A DNA stretch of 64,000 nucleotides, taken from assembly GCA_964036045.1 (NCBI GenBank), contig OZ038386.1, positions 12,362,113-12,426,112 of the forward strand. Direction: 5' to 3'. The position numbers were made by a program, and so were the translations under genes. Under the pieces are notes generated by a model. The model saw only the letters and a list, made by a program, of their open reading frames with translations, searched no databases and was not told where the DNA came from. Source of the stretch: Eutreptiella sp. 'Long Island Sound 2002' (lineage: Eukaryota > Euglenozoa > Euglenophyceae > Eutreptiales > Eutreptiaceae). Positions within the stretch are counted from its first letter, which is position 1. Each line of letters begins with the position of its first letter. Below, piece by piece: positions 50,133-60,434 of this stretch.

Positions 50133-51702
50133 TGGTGACCTGGCACCAGTCTAAAAACCCTCAGGATGGTAGCTGTGGCACGGATTGCCCACACGCACTG
50201 CCACGCTCGAAGCTAGTCGTGATACGTCTCGATTTCTCGTGCGTCTTCCCTGTGTCAGGTCCGGCCCACCCCGCCCGCCAACCGTCCAGGACCCCTCCCT
50301 GGGCCAGACATGCAGTCCTGTGGGGGACAGATGCACATACGTGGCCTCCCCCCGACCGCCAGACGCCAACGTGGCGCCTGCCCCGACAGCTCTGCGCCGA
50401 CATGGCGCGGGCTCAGTGGCAGGGCACCATCGTGGTGCCGCGAACGTACCCGTGCGCCGTCGTGACGCGGCCTTCAGGGCAGAACGCCGTCGTGGCGCGG
50501 CCTTCTCGGCAGAGCGCCGCCACGGCGCCGCCCAAACAATCCAGCGCCAACGTGGCGCCACTTCAGTGGCATCACACCACCGTGGTGCAGCCAACGTGCA
50601 CGTGTGCCACCGTGGCGCAGTGTTCGGGGCACGGCGCCGTCGTGGCACTGCCCAGACAACCCTATGCCTCCGTGGCGCCAGTTCAGTGGCAGAGCGCCAT
50701 CGTGGTGCTGCCAACGTACATGTGCGCCATCGTGGCGCAATCCTCAGGGCAGAACGCCACCGCGGCGCTGCCTAGACAGCCCTGCGCCGACGTGGCGCCA
50801 GTTCAGTGACGTGGCACCACCGTGGTGCAGTCAACGTACACGTGCGCCGTCGTGGCGCAACCTTCAGGGCAGAGCGCCACCGTGGCGCTGCCCTAACGGT
50901 CTTCGTGCGCCAGCCTGGCCATGGTGTGTCCTCCAGGCCAATACTTGAGGCACCATGGCGGGGTCTGCACCTGGCGCTCCGCCACCCTCCGTGACACCCC
51001 GTGCAGAGGTGACGAGTCATCGGCGGTACTCACCGCCTCACGTGCCATCGGCGAACGTCGCCGTCTCGCTCGGGCACCATCGTGGTGCCACTTTCTCGGT
51101 CACGTGCCGTCTTGGTGCACGTATCGTAGGGCTCGTCGTTTGGGCTCGGCCTTTGCGGCCGGGCGTCGTCGGTGACCTCCACGGCGGTGCACCACCGTGG
51201 TGCTATGGCTGTGACGCACGTCCCGCACTCACAGAACCCGGGGGTACCCAGGCCACCGGCGGTGCGCGTGATCGTGTAGCGTGACCGTACTCGCGACGCC
51301 GGCGGTACTCAGCCCGCCGGCAGTGCGCATAGTCGTGCTGGGCCGCGTTCTATTTAGCCCGGCGACGTTTTCAAGTCGGGGGTGATGCCCCGGGAGACCC
51401 ACACCTTACGTGCCCGTTGATCCTGGGACGCTACCTCGGGTGGATCCAGGACAGTTGGGAGCCTTCGGTGGCCGGGACCGGAGAGCAGATCGGACCGTAG
51501 CGTTGTCGTACACCGGCGCTTTGACCCCGACGGCCTGCTGGGAGGGGCGTTCTCAGGTGTGCGACGAGATTCGTCTTACTCTAGCGGAGGTAAGACGGAG
51601 GACTCCCTCGGCTGTGCCTGCGTGGGGCCCCCGGGGGACGACGCCAAGGCTCACCGTACGTGGGACCGCGGCAGGCGCTCCTCCTCCTCCTCCTCCTCCT
51701 CC
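50133..51702 (+). mobile_element. Non-autonomous relative of the LINE family (NA-3)
   Basis: It begins with the LINE-type 5' block (TGGTGACCTGGCACCAG..), continues with a block homologous to the NA-1 5' block (CCACCCCGCCCGCCAACCGTCC), then a palindrome-rich core (about 50400-51110) and the LINE 3' tail (about 51350-51702) ending in (CTC)n. The next array is the CCACCACT variant. No coding capacity is recognised. Confidence 0.65.
50400..51110. repeat. Palindrome-rich degenerate repeat core of NA-3
   Basis: Repeated GCACCATCGTGGTGC-like imperfect palindromes, with the same island (GCCAGCCTGGCCATGGTGTG) as in NA-1 and NA-2. Confidence 0.75.
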
Positions 51703-51935
51703 TCCTCCACCACTCCACCACTCCACCACTCCACCACTCCACCACTCCACCACTCCACCACTCCACCACTCCACCACCCCACCACTCCACCACTCCACCA
51801 GTCCACCAGTCCACCACTCCACCACTCCACCACTCCACCACTCCACCACTCCACCACTCCACCACTCCACCACTCCACCACTCCACCACTCCACCACTCC
51901 ACCACTCCTCCACTCCACCACTCCGGAGAGGCCGA
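51703..51935. repeat. Variant octamer array CCACCACT
   Basis: About 28 units immediately after the (CTC)n of NA-3. Open in all frames; the plus strand reads HHSTTPPL and the minus strand VVEWWSGG repeats. Confidence 0.93.
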
Positions 51936-52209
51936 AAGAGCGGACTAACACGGACGGAGACTCGAAAGCAAACGCCAGGGGCGCCATGAGGACGAGAAGG
52001 CGGCGGCAGGAAAAAGCAGGAGGGCAGACACGGAGAGCATGCACTAGTACAAGCGAGGAAGAGGGAGGGGGATAGGAAGCATGCGAGGAGCACACAGCGA
52101 GCACACGCACCGAAGAACAGGAGGCAGGAGGCCCAGGACGCCGCACATACAACACCGCGCACAAAGCATGCATGCCGGTGAACAGGAGCCAAGGGGCCCA
52201 GGACACCGT
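51911..52209. repeat. Left copy of an approximately 300-bp direct repeat flanking LINE-D
   Basis: From the last octamers (CCACTCCTCCACTCCACC) through CCGGAGAGGCCGAAAGAGCG to CCAGGACACCGT, matching 58684-58984 with about three differences. LINE-D lies between the two copies, so this is most simply a very long target-site duplication. Confidence 0.85.
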
Positions 52210-52563
52210 TTCTCGAAAGCCCTGTGGGTCGGCTGGCAAGAGATCGACGATCCACCGTCCGGTGAAGTTGATGCAGGACTCCTCGGTGGTATCCTTCGGG
52301 ATAAATTTGGTGCAGGCCTTTCCTCCATTACTGAAGAACAATTGAACCATACATCCAAGTTCACAATCGTCGGAATCTGACCAGCAGAGTACGAGCGCGG
52401 CATGCGACTGACGAGGCAGCACACAGCTCGTAGCTGGCGAGTGACATGGGCCGAGTCGAAGAAACAACCGTTCACGCCCTGGGTGCCTGACCCTGACCGA
52501 GACCATCCGCCCCGGAAGACTCATCGGGGAAGCCGCGGGAAGCAGCGCCGTCCACGGGTACCC
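52210..52563 (+). pseudogene. LINE-D ORF1 C-terminal fragment
   Basis: Corresponds to about the last 120 residues of LINE-A ORF1, interrupted by CGA to TGA at 52378-52380. The ORF1 end has the same GGGTACCCTGA context as LINE-A. Confidence 0.8.
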
Positions 52564-52573
52564 TGACGATCAG

Positions 52574-52924
52574 GTGGACCTTACGGCAACGTCGGGATCG
52601 GACGGAGAACCAGACTCCAAATATCAGCGCAGGTACAGCCCCCGCCGCTCGGACCGGTCCCCGTCCCGCCGCCGCAGCCCAGGCCATCGCCGCGACAGCC
52701 CGCCGCCGAGGCGTCGTAGCGCGTACCGCGATGAGCCCCAAGCGCTTTCCAGCCGCCACGACCACCATGCAGCGGCCCCCCTCCTGCCCTACCCGTACTC
52801 GGGGGACCCCCACGACCCCCGGGTGGCCATGGTCCACAACCCCTACGCTCCCCCGCCCTGGAGCCCCCCAGCCGACCCCCACCGCTACCAGCCGTACTTC
52901 GGTCGGCATCCGCGAGACCGGTAA
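52574..52924 (+). CDS. LINE-D SR-rich short ORF
   Basis: Counterpart of 23687-24037, with the SR-rich core unchanged apart from a few residues (GHRRDS for VHGGDS). It ends in TAA 8 nt before the ORF2 ATG. Conservation between copies supports real coding, probably as the ORF1 tail. Confidence 0.5.
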   Translation: MDLTATSGSDGEPDSKYQRRYSPRRSDRSPSRRRSPGHRRDSPPPRRRSAYRDEPQALSSRHDHHAAAPLLPYPYSGDPHDPRVAMVHNPYAPPPWSPPADPHRYQPYFGRHPRDR

Positions 52925-52932
52925 CCCGGGAC

Positions 52933-55900
52933 ATGGCGGGGCGCAACGAGGACATCCCTGCCGCCGTGTCTCAGCTCCGCCACTCCCACCTCGACGGCGT
53001 CCCCCATGTCCGGGACCTGCACCTGGGCGCATACACTCCCAGCTCCCCCCCCAGAGAGTGGGGCCTGGTACCGGTGCCCGCCCCGGACACTGCCCAGTTC
53101 ATCACGCCCCCCTACGCCCTCGAAATGTGCCTGCACCTGCCGGTGGGTGTGCACTACTACCGGGCGTGCAGCGGGGCAGACCCCTGGCCCCGTAACGTTC
53201 TGTCGTTAGTGGGCGCCGTGCACTGTGTGCAGGTGACGGGCTCCCATCAGTTGCAGCTCTGCCGCAAGGGCCTGCCACCCACCTCCTTCATCTTGCCGGA
53301 GCATCACCACGTGGTCCTCCCACAATCCCTACACAGCCGTGTCTCCATCACAGCCACAGGCCTCACCCAGGCCAGTGTCTTGGCGATAGCAGCCACGTAC
53401 CACCACCGGCACCTCCGCAAGTGGGTGCGAGGCCTGCCTTGCGCCCTCCCCGCAGCCGTGGACCGCAAGCTAACCCAGCACTCCACCGCCGCCAGCTCCT
53501 GCCCTGGTCCCCCCCCCACCGGCCACGTGTCGCCCCGCCCAGACGTGATGACCCTCAACGTGCAGATGTCCCTGCGACCTAAGCTCCGCGCCCTGGACGT
53601 CCTGGTGCGCGAGTGCCAGTACCCGCTAGCCCTGCATGTTCAAGAAGCGGGGCCCCTGATCATCCAACGGGTGCACCCCCTGTACCACACCATTCGGGCA
53701 CCAGCAAGAGTGGCTGGGGGATGTGCCACTCTCCTCTCCAGGACCCCGGACCTGGTCGTGACCAGCCACAACGCCCACCCGTCGGGAAGAGCCCTCGTCA
53801 CACACTTCACCATGGCTGGCGTGACCCACTGCCACGCCAACGTGTATCTCCCCGCCGACGGGAACCTCGACACCCTCCAATAAATCCTGGATTGGGTGTA
53901 CCCGTACCTCCTCCTCACCCCGGCTAGAGTGGTTGTCCTAACAGGGGACCTGAACGCCAACTGCCGCTGGGTCTCGCACCTCCCTGTCTCCCCTGCCTCC
54001 CTCTGTGACCTCGTCCTCCCCACGCTCACGCGCCTTGGGATGCGCCGTCTACGCCCCCTTGAGGAGGCCCCCACGTGGGTGAGCCTGCAAGGTTTCGCCG
54101 GTGCCCTGGACCACATCTTCCTCCGCGCCCCTTCGGAAGCAGCCCACACCACGGAGGTGCGCTCCGATTCCAGTTTCCCATCTGACCACCTACCCGTGAC
54201 TGCCACCCTCCATGACCTCCCGCCAGCGCCCCAATTGGTATGCCCTTCGAAAAAGGGCCGCTTCCCCATCCCGCGGGAGCCCCTCGCCAGCCAGCTCCGC
54301 ACCCTCAACAACACCTTTCGGGCCGAACTCGCTACGCCGCCCCCAGGCGCGCCCCAAGCGCAGCCACGCTATACCGAGGTGACCTCAGCGCTATACGCCG
54401 CGGCTACGGCTGCCTACGGGCCCCCCGTCCCCAGCCAGCCGGTACCGTCGACGGTACGTGTCCACGTCACAAACCTTCAACGCTACACCCTCGCCTACCC
54501 GGACTGGGCGTCCCAATCGTCACACCTCGTGGAGGTCGCCCGCCTCAAAGAACGCATCCGAGCGGCCTTGGACGTTCTCCTTCTGGAGAAGGATGTAGGG
54601 CTGGCGCCCCTACCCGCTGCCCCTGGCCAGCCCACCAAAGTGGACTACCGCCGCATGTTAGGGGCGCGCTACGTACCCCCAGCGGATCCGGTCTACGTGG
54701 TGGGCGTCCCGGTACCTCTTCATCAACAAGCCGCCGTTGCGTTGGACCAGCTGCGCCAAAGGCACCTTGCCCCTCTTGAGGCGCTCTCACTCGCGCGCGT
54801 CCCGACCATCACGGGATGGGAGGGCAGGCCGCTCGGCCCACCACCCAACGCCACCACCGCAAACCTGCGAGCCATCATCCGCCCGGCGGCGGCCACTGTG
54901 CCGTACCACGATTTACTGGAGTACCGGCTATTCGGACAATTGGAGGATGCCCAATTTGCGACGATCGTGAACCTGATCAACAGTATTCTCCGTGGGGTGC
55001 CCGTGCCCCAGGCGCACTCTGCAGACTTCATCAACCTTCCGAAAAAGACGCCGCACGGCCCCATTGCAAACGGCAGGCCGCTGACCAATCTGGCCACGAT
55101 ATGGAAACTCACGGCTGCCCTCATCAAAGACCACTACCAGCCCCGCCTGGTTCAGGGCGGCGTCCTGCCGCCCTACCAGTTCGGGATGTCCCCGCACTGC
55201 TCCTCCGTGGAGCTACTCCGCGTCCTACACGATGTATGGTGGGACCGCTGGCGCAGGCGCCTCGAAGCGTGGGTCCTGTCGGACGATGTCCGCCACGCGT
55301 ATGGCTCCATCAACCACACCACCGAGTACGCCGTCCTCACCGCCGCAGGGATCTCCCCAGCCGACGCCGCGACCCTTCAGCACCATGACCGCGCCCTTGA
55401 GGTGCACATGGGGGGGGCTGACGGTCGCTCTCCGTCCTCCACCCGGTTGGGGGCCGGCACGGGGCAAGGGTGCCCCGTGTCCGGCATGAAGTACTGCATA
55501 TATGGCGAAGTTCGGGGGCACGAGGCCTGCCGTTCCGTCCCCCCCACCGACACCCCCGCGGGCCCGCTGAACCAGGTTCTCCTGATGGATGATACCCAGT
55601 GGCTGCCCGGCGACCGTTGCCACTTGCCCGCCCTCGCCAGCGGCATCGGGAGGGCGGGCCGCCTCACCAACCTCCACTCTGACCCGACCAAAACGGTCTT
55701 GATCGGCACCGACATGCGCGATGGTCAGGTCTATTTCCTCAACGACACGGTATACCTCAATGGTCACCCCGTGCTATGTGCCACGAGCCAGGACTACGTC
55801 CGCGTCCTTGGCCGCCATGCCCTTCCCCACCTCTTCCATCCCGTCGACTCCAGGCGCCTGTTCTCGGGCACCCGCGCTGCGTGCCGGGCGCTCCGCGCCC

Positions 55901-58227
55901 CGCGACTCCCCGCCCACTACCCCCTCGCCATGTATACCGCCAAGTGTCATGGGACGGTCAACTGGTTTACCAGTGTCCGCCCCCCCTCCTACGGGGCCCT
56001 GCGCGTTCTGGACGCCATGACCGCCTCGGCCATGCGCGCCACCGCTGGGTGGACCCTCTCCGCCTCTGCTCACTTCCTCCGCGAGGTCCCCGAAGGGGGA
56101 GTCGGTATCCCCCCGGCACCGGTCGTTGGGTTTACTAACTTCTTCGGCGTCTACATCCGGCACCTGAACCACCCCAACTCCCTGGTCTGCCGGTCCACGC
56201 GCCACGGGCTCCTGACTGCCCTCTGGCGGTTCCATCCTTCCCAGCCCTGCCTCACCCCAGAGCTCGGGCTCCGGTGCACCGCACACCCCACGGACCACGA
56301 TCTGTTTGTCGCCCTGTGCCACCGGTGCGACATCGCCATCCACTTACCCCCTGACAGCCATCTGCCACACCACACCCCCCATGTGCTGGCCCTGTCGTCA
56401 CCCGGACTCGAGGTCCAGGACACCCACGCGTGGATGCTTGCAGGCCATCGCAGTACAGAGGACGCGCGACGGAAGGGGTGGCCCCGGGCCTCCCCCCGCC
56501 CCACTCCGCCGGTCGGCACCGTCCCCCCGGTTAGACGCTGCCAAGCGGTGACTGCGACCGTCCCCACGTTCTCCTGGCTCCCTGAGAACTATGGGATCCT
56601 CCACAACGCGTCGTGGTGCCCGAAGACCCGGCGCTGCGACGGGGCAGTGGCGGTGTTCTGCCCCGTCACCCTCCGGTACCAGGTGTACCCCGTCCCCATC
56701 CCCTTGAGACTGGACAACGCCTACACGGCGGAGCTGTACACGGCATGGGTGGCCCTCACCGCCAAGGGGCCCTCAGCCGACCCTTCCATCGGCTTCCGAT
56801 CCGGTGCGTGGCACTTTGCGGACTGCAAAGGGTACATCACAGCCCAGGAAGGGCGCCGCGAGCCGGAAGACTCGCTACAAGGAGATCTCATAAGATCGTG
56901 TCGCGACATGGCCCACGGGCACGCCCCTCCCCGTCACCTCTATTCCCATATCGCCGGCACCTGGCTCGATACCCTGCTGGACCAGGTGGACGAAGCGGCA
57001 GGGCAAGCTGCGGACACTTGCCCAGACGCCGTGGGATGGCTCGGCCCCCTACAGCAACCCCGCGTCTGCTTCTCCCACGCGGGCCTCCAGGTCCACGACG
57101 CCGTGCCCCACGCGCGCCGCGCCTTGCTCGCCTCCCACCACGCCTATTCTGCGTCCCCCCCGCCTCAGCGCCGCCCCGACCTCAACGAGTACGCCAACAT
57201 CGTCAGCCACGGCCTCATCACATGGGGGGACCACCTCACGGTCACCGGCATCCGCCTCTCCCTGTTCCCCCCAAGGGACGCGTCCTGCCCCCTCTGCACC
57301 ATGCCCGCCTCCGGGGACCACATCCTCTCATGCCCGCTAGACCCGCTCATCCGCGCCCACTACCATCGGTGGCTTGCGGCCCGACTCTCTCAGAGGTGCC
57401 ATGCCTGGCGCCAATGTACGCCCACTGCTTGGGGCACCCTCGTCCTTTGGGGGGACGAGCCGTTCATACTGGCTGTGGATGGCTCCCCGGCCCACCACAC
57501 CATCGCAACCTACACTATTGGTCGTCTCGGAGCCATCTCCACGCCACAGAAGGATGCCCTGCTGCACAGAGGTCTGCGTCCTGCGCGTCTCCGTCGCCTA
57601 CTCTGCGACGTCGTTCTCACTACTGTCCTCCTACATAAGCGGCACGCGGTGCCCGTTCTACCTCTTGCCGACCACCTCTCCCCCCTACCGCGGGCCCCCG
57701 TGAACCAGTCCCTCGCCAACAACCCACCGCCACAGTGGTATCACGTTGCCAACTGGGCCCCAACGCCCGGCTGGGGCAGGTGGCCGGCCTGGGACGTCCT
57801 CCTAGGACTCTGGCTATCGGGGAACCTCCTCCTGGCCCCTAAGGTGAAGTCCGTCATCTCCACCCGGAACAGGCACAGTCCGTGCCGCGTCCTGTATGTG
57901 TACAACGAGACGAACCAGATTCCGCCGACCGTGCGGCAGGAGATTGAGCTGAATGCCCATGACGTGATCATCTTGGACAGTCTCGGACGGCACGGGCTTG
58001 CCCCTCATCTCCCAGGTCGACGCCGCCTCTGGGCCATCCATTACGGTGGCAATGGACGGAGCCTGGAGGCCGGCCTCTGTGGAGATGTGATCCCCTCGTG
58101 GTTTGCCGCACTACATTCCGCGTTCTCGGCCATCCTCACTGCAGCTTCCCAAGGACCCCGCACGGTCTTCAAGGACATGCAGGTGGCCATGGGTCGGCCC
58201 GCCCCGTGGCCCTGTCCCCGGCCGTGA
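52933..58227 (+). pseudogene. LINE-D ORF2 (single nonsense)
   Basis: The ATG at 52933 is the equivalent of 24046. The frame is intact to 58227 except for GAA to TAA at 53881-53883, within the endonuclease domain. All RT motifs (LLMDDT) and the CCHC motif are preserved. In RNase H the first catalytic Asp reads Asn (HNAS), whereas LINE-A keeps Asp but has lost the Glu. The C-terminal 290 residues are conserved with LINE-A. Confidence 0.9.
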
Positions 58228-58648
58228 CCCGTCCTCGACCTCACGCGCCCGGACCGCTCCGGTGCTGCGCGCAGTCGTGCCGGACCGCACTCCTTGTCTG
58301 GCGGCGTTCTAAGTCGGAGGTGACGCCCCGGGAGACCCAAATCTTCCGTGCCCGTTGATCTTGGAACGCTTACTCGGGTGGATCCAGGACAGGTCGGAGC
58401 GGTTGGTGGCCGGGACCGGAGAGCAGATCGAGCCGTAGCGTTGTCGTACACCGACGTTGTGACCCAGACGGCCTGCTGGGAGGAGCGTTCTAAGGTGTGC
58501 GACGAGATTCGTCTTGCTCTAGCGGAGGTAAGACGGAGGACTCCCTCGGCAGAGCCTGCGTGGGGCCCCTGAGGGACGACGCCAAGGCTCACCCTACGTG
58601 GGACTGCGGCAGGCGCTCCTCCTCCTCCTCCTCCTCCTCCTCCTCAGC
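58228..58648 (+). other. LINE-D 3' UTR ending in (CTC)n
   Basis: Near-identical to 29353-29762, with a longer CTC run (about nine), then a short stretch of CCACCACT-like octamers leading into the right direct repeat. Confidence 0.75.
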
Positions 58649-58683
58649 TCCACCACCCCACCACTCCGCCACTCCACCACTCC

Positions 58684-58984
58684 TCCACTCCACCACTCCG
58701 GAGAGGCCGAAAGAGCGGACTAACACGGACGGAGACTCGAAAGCAAACGCCAGGGGCGCCATGAGGACGAGAAGGCGGCGGCAGGAAAAAGCAGGAGGGC
58801 AGACACGGAGAGCATGCACTAGTACAAGCCAGGAAGAGGGAGGGGGATAGGAAGCATGCGAGGAGCACACAGCGAGCACGCGCACCGAAGAACAGGAGGC
58901 AGGAGGCCCAGGACGCCGCACATACAACACCGCGCACAAAGCATGCACGCCGGTGAACAGGAGCCAAGGGGCCCAGGACACCGT
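58684..58984. repeat. Right copy of the approximately 300-bp direct repeat flanking LINE-D
   Basis: Matches 51911-52209 with about three differences (for example GCCAGGAAG versus GCGAGGAAG). It continues without interruption into the 65-bp minisatellite, showing that this is the original target side. Confidence 0.85.
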
Positions 58985-59325
58985 ACACACAACACAGCGC
59001 ACCCAGGCAGGCACACCGGTGAACAGGAGCCAAGCGGCCCAGGACACCGCGCACGCAACAACACACAGCGAGCGTGCACAATGGAGAACAGGGACCAAGC
59101 GGCCCAGGACACCGCACCCGCAACACCACACGCAGAGCGTGCACGCCGGTGAGCAGGACCGAGGAGGCCCAGGAAACCGTGCACGCAACACCACACACAG
59201 GGCGTGCACAGCGGTGACCAGGAGCCAGGAGGCCCAGGACGCCGTGCACGCAACACCACACACGGAGCGAGCACACCGTTGAACAGGAGCCAGGGGGCCG
59301 GGGACACCAAACACGCAACAGGCCG
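58870..59325. repeat. 65-bp minisatellite, about 7 copies
   Basis: The anchor GGCCCAGGA recurs at 58905, 58970, 59036, 59101, 59166, 59231 and, degenerate, at 59296: periods of 65, 66, 65, 65, 65 and 65. Each unit also has GAACAGGAGCCA and a CGCAACACCACAC block. The Cys-rich minus-strand ORFs over it are compositional. The first one to two units are also in the left copy of the LINE-D flanking repeat. Confidence 0.9.
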
Positions 59326-60434
59326 GGGCCCCGGCACTGGGGAAGGGGGCGGGAAGGGAGCGACCCGTGCTAGCCGCACGAAACGTTCCCCGGATGGATG
59401 AGGATCCAGTGGGCCCGCGCCACAGGGTTGCTGGCGGCCCGCCGGGGTATAAACACGGGATGAGGGATGGGATGGGGCCGCAAGACAGCCCAGGGGGTAT
59501 GGCCGGGAAGGGAGCGACCCGTGCTAAGCGCACGAAGCGGTCCCCGGAAGAAAGAGGCCCCAGTGGGCCAGCGCCACAGGGTAGCAGGCGACCCGGTGGG
59601 GTATAAACACGGGATGAAGGGACAAGGGGACGGGGCGGGGAAGGGCGTGTGGCTAGGGCCGCACAACGGCCCGACGGGGTAGGGAGTCCATGGGACGCTG
59701 GGAACGGGCCGGTGCCGGGATGAGGCAAAGGGGAATGGTACATGGGAAGGGCAGGGAGGCCGAAAGCGCCAAGCAACAGCCCCATGGGATTGGGAAACCG
59801 GTCGCCATGCAGTGGTGAACCATGGGCCAACCATGGGGAGCCTGGCCACGGGAAGTCGGGAAAATGCCCTGAACTCCGGGACGGCCGTGAGGTGTCCGCA
59901 GGGGTGAGGGTTGACCTTGAGATCCCTGGGTCAATGGCCAGAGTACACGTAGGTTCACGCGTGAGCGGGACCAGGGGGAACGTGGGAAGGGTCGCCCCCT
60001 GGCCTCCAGCCGTGGATGGACGACAACCAAGTGCATCCGGGAGCCGAGTGGGTACTCCAGCCCGTGAGGGATGGGGAGTGGTGGAATGTGGTTGACAGAG
60101 AGAAATGCTCCGCTGTCGGCGAGGGTCATCCACAGAAAACCCGCCTGCAGGCGCCCAATAGGCTGTGCTAGTGGGGAAAGGCCGGGGGATCCTTCGAAGG
60201 GTGACCGGAAGGAGCTGAAACCGTGAGGGCAGCGACTGAAGGGAGCCTACCACCGGTCATGCCCCAAGGGAACCTGGTTGAAGTTCTCGGCCGTGAGGTG
60301 AGACAGGGGTCGGCAGGGGAACTGATGGTGGAGAGCACTCCTTCCCGCCAGAGGCGGCCACCAGTTAAAACAAACAAGGAGATGTCAGATGAGGCTGCGG
60401 ACGCGGCCGCCTTTACTTACTTACTTACTTACTT
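59326..60434 (+). mobile_element. GC-rich sequence ending in (TTAC)n, possibly a truncated non-LTR element
   Basis: Contains a partial direct repeat of period about 154 bp (GGGAAGGGAGCGACCCGTGCTA at 59351 and 59505, weaker at 59638). The right end is a 4-bp tail, CTTACTTACTTACTTACTTA (about 60411-60434), directly after a GC-rich segment and before AT-rich sequence. Short tandem tails are typical of LINE or SINE 3' ends. No coding domain is present; the 554-aa minus-strand ORF across here looks compositional. Confidence 0.4.

Larger units (their letters stand above)
52210..58648 (+). mobile_element. LINE-D: 5'-truncated LINE copy
   Basis: It begins inside the ORF1 C-terminal region (TTTCTCGAAAGCCCTGTGGG, equal to about 23312 of LINE-A) and runs to the (CTC)n 3' end. 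The missing 5' 3 kb is typical of incomplete target-primed reverse transcription. Flanked by an approximately 300-bp direct repeat. ORF1 has a TGA at 52378 and ORF2 a TAA at 53881. Confidence 0.88.

Noticed and set aside
58589-60253. 554-aa minus-strand ORF with Cys-rich repeats
   Set aside because: It runs through a LINE 3' end, octamers, a 65-bp minisatellite and other GC-rich repeats. Other frames are equally open, and no domain is visible.
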